From NCBI GenBank assembly GCA_033064195.1, contig JARBJD010000167.1, positions 1 through 64,000 on the forward strand: a DNA stretch of 64,000 bases. The letters are read 5' to 3'. Below are positions 57,829 through 64,000 of this stretch, piece after piece (positions within the stretch are counted from its first letter, which is position 1; each line of letters begins with the position of its first letter). The notes beneath the pieces are model-generated. The model was not told where the DNA came from. It worked only from the letters and a program-made list of their open reading frames with translations, and did no database searches. The position numbers and the translations under genes were made by a program. This DNA is from Blattamonas nauphoetae. Lineage: Eukaryota; Preaxostyla; Oxymonadida.

Positions 57829-58701
57829 GATTGTCTGCTCTGTGGTTGTGCTGCTGGCCATCATTTTTGTGGTCCTGGTGGTGCTCTGGCGCCGAAAGAA
57901 GAACGGAGCGTCGAAGGGATCCTCGCAACTTCTGAATGAGAAAGAGATGGACTTCGCTGACGAGGTGGCGAAGGTGGACGTTGAAGTCGCGGCAGGCAGC
58001 ACGATGGATGAGATTCGCCATCCGGAAGAGTCGCCGCTTCGACATGCGAATGTGACGAACCCCTCTCCGCCGACAGACTGTGACGTGGATCGAGAAGCGA
58101 ATGGAAGACCGTTTGTTGCCAGTTCTGTGGAAGCGATGCAATGTGAAGGAGCGTTTGGGATTGTGTCAGTGGATGCGCACGATACTCTGTTCAATCGACT
58201 TCACAAAGGGGATGGGATTGCAGAAGCGAAGAGGAGAGGGATTGAGAGGAAGATCGTGCTTGGGATGATGAAGATGATTGAAGAGAAGCGACACATGTCA
58301 TCTGGGACACGAATGTCGCCACACTGGATCCTGCTGAATCGAAACGACTCGGTGTTCCTTCGTGTGCAATCGGAAGTGGAGAAGAGACAAGGGGAGAACT
58401 CAACGACGCTGAATCAAGGTGAACGATCGCTGTCTCAGACGACAGGGAAGGGTGGGATTGAAGAGATCCGTTGGCGAGCACCCGAGCAAGGAGAGAAGGA
58501 GGGAGAAATGAATGAATTCGTGGACGGATCGAAAGTGATGGTTTTTCGGCTCGGCCTGATCCTGTTTGAAATTGAGACTGGTGTTGGGCCGTTTGGGGAG
58601 ATTGACGCAGTGAGTGCTCATCGGAACTTGGCAGCAGGAATTGGACTCCCTCTGCAGCGAGTGACGAACCCAATGACTCGCGAAGTGATTGAAGGATGTC
58701 T

Positions 58702-59999
58702 TCATCTCGTGTGCTTGGTTGTTGGGGAAGAGGGAGTGTATGGCGAGCCACGAGTTGACGAGGAGTTGGGGGTGGGCTTGGCTGACGGGATGATTGAGAT
58801 GAGGTCGGTCAGTGTGGACAGGGCGAGTGTCTTCGCATCTGACACTCCATCTTTCCAGATCGCGTCGGGAGCGAAAAAAGTGCCGTTCCGAGTGGTGAAC
58901 AAGCTCTGACTGAGATCAATCTGACGCAGCTCCCTCGTGGGCTGGTGGGCGAGATATCCGTGTTCCAGCCCCTCCTGGAAGCACAGCGAAGGCATCTTCT
59001 GGGACGGGTCGATGTGGGACGAAAAGAGGTTGAGGGGGTACACACAATGGCCGATGAGCTGGAGAGTCACTGGCTCCCCATCCTTCACGTTTTTGCATTC
59101 CAGATGGTAGAACTTGAAGAGGGCGTGGAGTGTGTTTGGGTTGCAGTGGGCTTCGGAGGGGAAGTATGAAAGGGGGAGTTTCACTTTGATCTCGTCACCG
59201 AAGGTGTGGCCCTGTTCGTGGTACCTTACACAGCTCTTGTGAACTGTCAGCATTTCATTGCTTCCAATGCCCTTATTGTTGAAAATGAGAGGAAGACCAG
59301 GTGAAGAAAGATTGTCTGTATCTCTGATTTCTGTTTCGATGAGAATAGTTCTCATGGAGAGATCTGTTTTGAGAGATGTGAAGTCGATGCTTTGTGGGTA
59401 TAGAAACAGGATGTGAGTGGCTGATAGGGAAGGACTGTGAGGACTGTGGAGAAATGGAGTGAGGACACGATGCGTATCCGATTGATGATGCGCAACAACC
59501 GTATTCTGATTGTTGGATGTTGGAAGAACTGGAGCTGTGCTATAATTAGTCTTGCTTGAATTATGTCCGCCTATAGGAGATTTAGAAGGAGTGTTGAGCG
59601 GACGGGTTGATATTGAGTATGCATCCGCAGCGATGGGAGGTGGTCGAGAAGGTTTGGTTGGTGGTGGGCGATTTGGCACAGGTTAGCATTGTGAAACACA
59701 AAGTTCTGACGGTACTTTGCAATAATAGTCACGTTGAATTTGATAACATCGCGACGAGACTCATCAAAAGCCGACTGGGTGTCAGGTCGGGATTTTTCGA
59801 TCGGTTTCAGATTCAGAGCCTTCAATTGGTCAAAGAAGCTATCATCATCGAGTTTATCATCCATTTTCCGCAAGTTTTGAATTTGAAAGGTAAATTCTTC
59901 TTCGAATAGTTCTTTTCCTTGAGGACAGAAGCGAGTTGTGCATTTCGCATGCATACCAATCTCGGGTATGGTCACCCCATTTACTAGATTCCACTTCAC
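58702..59999 (-). CDS. DOCK-family fragment (DHR-1/C2 domain)
   Basis: Two exon-like frames. Upstream 59999-59571: CTTRFCPQGKELFEEEFTFQ, MDDKLDDDSFFDQLKALNLK, RRDVIKFNVTIIAK. Downstream 59679-58702: a proline/serine linker, then SMRTILIETEIRDTDNLSSP, the DHR-1 core TFGDEIKVKLPLSYFPSE followed by LHALFKFYHLECKNV, and GHCVYPLNLF with LEHGYLAH. The order DEIKVKLP, then H.L..FYH..CK, then G..VYPL is that of the DOCK DHR-1 (C2) domain, which binds phosphoinositides in guanine-exchange factors for Rac/Cdc42. The catalytic DHR-2 is absent: the frame runs into the antisense of the kinase-like gene and ends at 58702. The 5' end is cut by the fold-back at 59948. The intron between the two frames (donor GTACCG near 59715) was not resolved. 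Confidence 0.6.
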
Positions 60000-60508
60000 A
60001 TTATAAACAAAGTTAGAGAACCATTTTTGTGAAATGAGGGCTTGTTAATGAAATTGGGACACCACGATCCTCTGTTTCGAACAACCTTTTCTCCATTGAA
60101 AGGACTTTATTTGATCCAATTCGACAAAAAACCAATATTGAGAGTATGTGAGACGAACTGAACGATACAAAAAAAGGGAAAAATGCCCTTGGAATGATTT
60201 GATGGATTCAGATCAATCCCCATACTTTCGTCCTGACCACATCAAATCCTGATTTCATTCCAAGGGCATTTTTCCCTTTTTTTGTATCGTTCAGTTCGTC
60301 TCACATACTCTCAATATTGGTTTTTTGTCGAATTGGATCAAATAAAGTCCTTTCAATGGAGAAAAGGTTGTTCGAAACAGAGGATCGTGGTGTCCCAATT
60401 TCATTAACAAGCCCTCATTTCACAAAAATGGTTCTCTAACTTTGTTTATAATGTGAAGTGGAATCTAGTAAATGGGGTGACCATACCCGAGATTGGTATG
60501 CATGCGAC
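59948..60508. repeat. Fold-back (inverted repeat) of about 560 bp
   Basis: Arms of about 250 bp (59948-60197 and 60255-60508) are near-perfect inverted copies around a spacer of about 57 bp. Outer ends CGCATGCATACC and its complement; beyond them GCGAGT appears on both sides in inverted orientation, with an extra TGTGCATTT on the left. No clear direct target repeat. It interrupts the 5' side of the DOCK-like gene; the sequence beyond it (60510-60753) has a minus-strand frame that may be an upstream exon. Confidence 0.85.
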
Positions 60509-60753
60509 TCGCTCAGTTTCAGTCTGGTACTTGTCTGATTCCACATCTCGATAATCGAATGGCAGTGTCGGCGTTCCAACTTGCGATAATGTGCCTCCAT
60601 CGAATAGAGTCTCTGTTCCAGGTGACCCTGTCGATACTCGTCTTTCTCTTCCACTAGTTGAAGCTGAGCGTAGATCCAAAGGGTTCCCTTCAGAATTATC
60701 GAACGACTAAAGTGGAGTGGTCCAATACCCAAAGAATTGCCAGGTGTCTGCAA
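60436..60753 (-). CDS. Possible upstream exon of the DOCK-like gene
   Basis: Minus-strand frame of 105 codons. The part outside the fold-back reads LHFSRSIILKGTLWIYAQLQ, LVEEKDEYRQGHLEQRLYSM and KLERRHCHSIIEMWNQTSTR and looks protein-like. It enters the fold-back at 60508 and stops inside it. Not recognised; it may belong to the DOCK-like gene or be antisense noise. Confidence 0.25.
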   Translation of the reverse strand: MQTPGNSLGIGPLHFSRSIILKGTLWIYAQLQLVEEKDEYRQGHLEQRLYSMEAHYRKLERRHCHSIIEMWNQTSTRLKLSESHAYQSRVWSPHLLDSTSHYKQS

Positions 60754-62448
60754 AAGATTGTCTTTTTTGAGAAAATGGCCTGGATTGGATCGAATTACTT
60801 TCAGGAGGGGTTGGAGGAATAAACAGAGGTTGCAACAAAGCAGAAAGAGTCAACCTCGATGCTCCATTGTTATTTGACATGAACCAAAGAAGCTAAGTCG
60901 GGCACATAGGCAATTCACAGAGAATATGGATCCCCACTCCAGATCGATGTCATGTCATACAATAATCTTCACGACGTCGCCACGAAATTTCTGAAGTTCA
61001 TAGAAACAAGCAACTTTCTCCATGTACAACTACCTTCAAGTCGTGTTCTCCGATGGGAAGGAAGAAAAGTCCTGTCCATCATTTCGTCTGATTCAGCCAC
61101 GGAAATGATGGTGAGAAAGAGAAATCCTTTAAATAAGGGAACTGTCCGAGAATTCCATCATGTGAACGATCCAACAATGCAATACCCCTCTCCCAGATGA
61201 GGTAGAACGGACCACAAAAATTGACACGATAGTTCGCAATAGAAGAAGCAGAAGTGGTCAGATCGGCCTATCTCGACGACTACCTCAATCCACGCATCGA
61301 AGCTGGAACGGAGGCTGAATCGAATAAGAATAAAAAGACAAAATCAAAGCGGGTCAAACAAAGTGATGCACCAATTCAGGATGAACCAAAATCTCCCTTT
61401 AAGAAGACAAGTACAATACATTCCAACTGCACGATTGTTGTGCTGGAACATCACGTTGACGGTATCCGTTTTCCGATATTCAGTTATTCAGCCACACTCC
61501 TTCCACAAAGTACACGCAGAAGTCGGATCCTTCATCTCCCTGAATCCCCTTCACTTATTGAGAATCGATTTGTTAATGTGGACTCAGTCGCAGGTTTGCT
61601 CAAATCTCATCTTTTCCTCTGCATTTATTCCTTTTTGTTATTAAATGAGAAGCCATCTTCAGCACCTTTCTTCAAAAAGGACCTATTCTCCTCATTTCTG
61701 CTCTTTTTCTTGATCAGTGAACGAGATTGAGAGATCGGAAGAAGGAGGTCGATTTAAAGTATGAATAAACCGAAAGACGATCAAATTGTCTGTATTAAAT
61801 CTTTCATAACGCTTAACAGGTAATTCATCTTCATTTCTTTATCGACTGTCACACTATCTCACTTGTTCAAGCACCATCTATTTGGTCTGTCTCTCTCTTG
61901 CGCCAATGATTTGTCCCAGAGTCCCAATCATCAATTTCTGATCTTACTTCAAGAACAAAATGAAACTGCAGGTAATTGCCTTGAGAAGAAGCAACGAATC
62001 GGTATTTGTCATTCACGAACTTCACAGTCATCGATCTGTAACTTTCGTACATTCAACATTTATCAGCATTCACCCAGCTTTATATCTCACCGGATCCCGC
62101 CACTACCGATCGATATCGAACTCGCTTGAGTAAAGGAGTCCGAAGCGGAAGGATGCCGAGCTGAAGAAGGCTGGTCTCCAAGCGTCAGGCGAAGAGGCAT
62201 CGTGAGCTGAAGAGCCGACCAAAAACGAGTAACAAAAGCGTTTGGTGATGGTTGAAGGCAAGCAGTTTGCGGATGGTCGACGAGATAGCAAAGAAAGGAC
62301 CCTTGTTTGTGACTCGTCCGAAGACGATGCTAAAAATGGATGACATGGCAGAAACACACATATATCTCGGCCCAACCCGTCAGCACCTACCAACACCGAG
62401 TACCACTCCCTCTTCAATCACCAATCTCCGAACGATCACTGAGGAGTA
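60754..62448. other. Poorly resolved stretch
   Basis: Two plus-strand frames without known motifs: 60952-61200 (MSYNNLHDVATKFLKFIETS, then LHVQLPSSRVLRWEGRKVLS) and 61254-61730 (LDDYLNPRIEAGTEAESNKN, then a K-rich stretch). They could be exons of one plus-strand gene. From about 62150 the text becomes E/K-rich in the frame that leads to the transposase. No element end could be found. Confidence 0.3.
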
Positions 62449-64000
62449 TTGGTTCGAACTAGTTGTGGGATGAGCGGTTTCAATTCTTCAAACACAATGC
62501 ATGACGAACAATTGGAGGAAGACTTAGAACTTGAGATCGACAACCAGCAAGTCTCTCTCCTTCCTCCCCCGGACACAGAGTACACTACGATGGATACAGC
62601 GATCAAAGAAACAAAAACTTTGCTATTCAACATGGCTATGTACTTTCAGTGACGGGTGGGAAAATGAACAAAGAAAAGCCTACAGTGCATACACGCACCT
62701 CACCGAAAGTCAATGCAACGTTCAGAAACCGCAGAGCAACAACAAAGAAAGTCGATGTCCGGAACTTGTCCGTTCAAAGTGTACGTGAGAAAAACAAAGA
62801 AGGGACCTTTCGAACACATTGGAACGGTCAACATCATGATCATCCAAAGCCAACTACGATGGCGATGTACCACCAATGCCGTAGTCTTGATGAGGACCAA
62901 GATATACTCGCAACAAAACTCCTTTCCGAAGGAGCTGTTGTGAAGGAGGTGGTGACCATTATCAACAAGGGAAGGGAAGTTCCGATTGCGCCCAAGGATA
63001 TGTCCAATCGCAGACAGGCTCTTGAAAAAGCTCGAAATGCAGGAAGACCCCCTATTCAAGTACTCCTGGACAATCTCGAACAAGAACATTGGATATACGT
63101 TGTGGAATACGAGCCAAATGGACCTCTCACGCATTTGTTTCTTGCACATCCAGATTCAATCACAAGATTTCAATTTGCTCCCACTGTGGTGTTTCTCGAT
63201 GCCACGGACAAAACAAACAAATATGGAATGCCTCTGCTTCATTTCTGCTCAAGGACGGCTACAGAAGATTGTTACACAGTTGCGTTCGCCTTCTTACGTG
63301 GCGAGGCAGAAAGTGACATATCTTGGGCGTTATCTCAGTTTCAGGAAAGAATTGGTTTTCGAAACACGTTTTGTATCCTTACAGACCGAGCGTTAGCACA
63401 GATAAATGCCATTCACAACGTCGTCCCAGAGATGAAGATTGTGCTTTGTCGCTTTCACCTGCTGGCTGCAGTGAAAGCCCACTTTTCTCAGTTAGTCGAT
63501 CTCGAAACACTCGATGATTTTATGACAGAATTCTCAAATACAATCGATCAGCCGTCAAAAACTCGGTTCGAAGCTGCGTTTTCAGAACTCGAGTCCAAAT
63601 ACAAATCAATTCCTCAAGGTTTTGAGTATCTTCGGAAAACATGGTGACCTTTCTCAATTCATTTCTGTAAGTTTGCAATCGATACGTTCACTCATCTCGG
63701 GCAGTATACAACATCACCGGCAGAAGGGCTCCACAGGGTGCTGAAGGCCTATATTCTCTCATCAAAATCGAAGATACCTTCAACACAGAGATGCATCTCG
63801 AATTATGTCGTCAATCAAGAAAATGAACTCAAGAGAAAAATCGAAACAGAAATATTTGGACAGCCAGGATACCTCCGTGATGTTCCCATTTTGAAGAAAC
63901 TTCTCGGTAAAGTATCTGTGGCTTGCTTACGATATCTTTACACCAACCTCAAAGCGATAAAAGCTCATCCAGAAGATCACTGCGATTGTAAAATCCATAC
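62449..64000 (+). pseudogene. Mutator-like (MULE) transposase, decayed, runs off the window
   Basis: The main frame 62649-63647 carries the MULE DDE core: VVFLDATDKTNKYGMPLLHF (first D), FCILTDRALAQINAIHNVVP (second D), VLCRFHLLAAVKAHF (the C/H pair of MULE proteins). After a TGA at 63645-63647 the same frame goes on with KFAIDTFTHLGQYTTSPAEG and LHRVLKAYILSSK, the usual H-G-x2-TTS-x2-E region, to the window end. The N-terminal zinc-binding part is spread over three frames: HGYVLSVTGGKMNKEK, then CPFKVYVRKTKKGPFEHI in another frame, then WNGQHHDHPKP, so two indels seem to have occurred. Three visible lesions in all. Left TIR not found. Candidate source of the enzyme that moved MULE-1 and MULE-2. 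Confidence 0.8.

Larger units (their letters stand above)
54228..58909 (+). pseudogene. Receptor-like gene: beta-helix ectodomain, TM helix, kinase-like domain; split by MULE-2
   Basis: First part 54228-55624: no ATG or signal peptide (5'-truncated), FGGTDLPVGETFLVSLDGCE, then beta-helix strands (SSIVIESGQVASFEKH, ELVLDSVHISGVPSSS, EIWMESSNLSLKSTQILS), ending LPWLIPVIV. The frame resumes at 57838 after MULE-2: VVVLLAIIFVVLVVLWRRKK is one membrane helix with a basic stop-transfer. Then comes a kinase-like C-lobe: MSPHWILLNRNDSVFLRV (in place of HRDLK..N), IRWRAPEQGE (the APE motif), VMVFRLGLILFEIETGVGPF. The glycine loop, VAIK lysine and DFG are not seen, so it is at best a pseudokinase. The last 40 or so codons are antisense to a DOCK-like gene. 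A layout I associate with oxymonad receptor-like proteins. Confidence 0.7.

Noticed and set aside
1-64000. tRNA, rRNA, CRISPR arrays, phage or bacterial operons
   Set aside because: None was seen. The repeats are contiguous minisatellites without spacers, and genes have introns and eukaryotic domains.

Overview
The window looks like nuclear DNA of an anaerobic flagellate of the Preaxostyla (oxymonads), closest in character to Blattamonas nauphoetae. This is an inference. The grounds are the mix of eukaryotic genes (PB1, PHD, C2H2, a DOCK-type DHR-1 domain, a kinase-like receptor with a beta-helix ectodomain), very short GT-AG introns (25-29 nt where they can be read), and a paralogous family of about 357 residues that I recall as typical of that genome. 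No tRNA, rRNA, CRISPR or bacterial operon structure was seen.

Layout. 1-8.2 kb: a 30-bp minisatellite, a lone exon, a 2.5-kb repeat unit (copy A), a mariner-like fold-back element, a gene with an acidic tail and a PB1 gene. 8.2-28 kb: a plus-strand cluster of the 357-aa family. Member 1 is split by a 4.7-kb copy (B) of the same unit, which carries about 79 copies of a 28-bp minisatellite. Three members are whole. A fifth is wrecked by an internal deletion, an 846-bp MITE and a 3.5-kb hAT-type element. A distant relative follows on the minus strand. 28-34 kb: single-copy-looking host genes (988-aa low-complexity protein, PHD-finger gene, nine-finger C2H2 protein). 35-51 kb: a minus-strand cluster of the same family (two whole, five decayed or truncated), mixed with decayed Kelch and beta-helix genes and 38-bp minisatellites. 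51-64 kb: a Tc1-type transposase, beta-helix relics, a kinase-like receptor gene split by a MULE, a DOCK fragment next to a fold-back, and a decayed MULE transposase at the right edge.

Three things stand out. First, eight members of the 357-aa family, on both strands, share the box ACCCATAACGAG with its first base exactly 36 nt before the ATG. Second, at least four DNA transposons can be cut out on paper at exact target duplications: hAT (8 bp, AAAGACGG), two MULEs (9 bp each, CAAATCGGA and GATTGTCTG) and the A/B unit (5 bp, TCAAC in copy B). Each sits inside a host gene whose reading frame resumes on the other side, and several carry host-like, intron-bearing sequence. Third, the family arrays, their spacers and the Kelch blocks have been copied as segments and inverted, so this is a fast-changing multigene region. 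Reading frames, junctions and repeats are seen directly. Family names rest on recognition by eye. The organism, the promoter role and gene capture are inferences.
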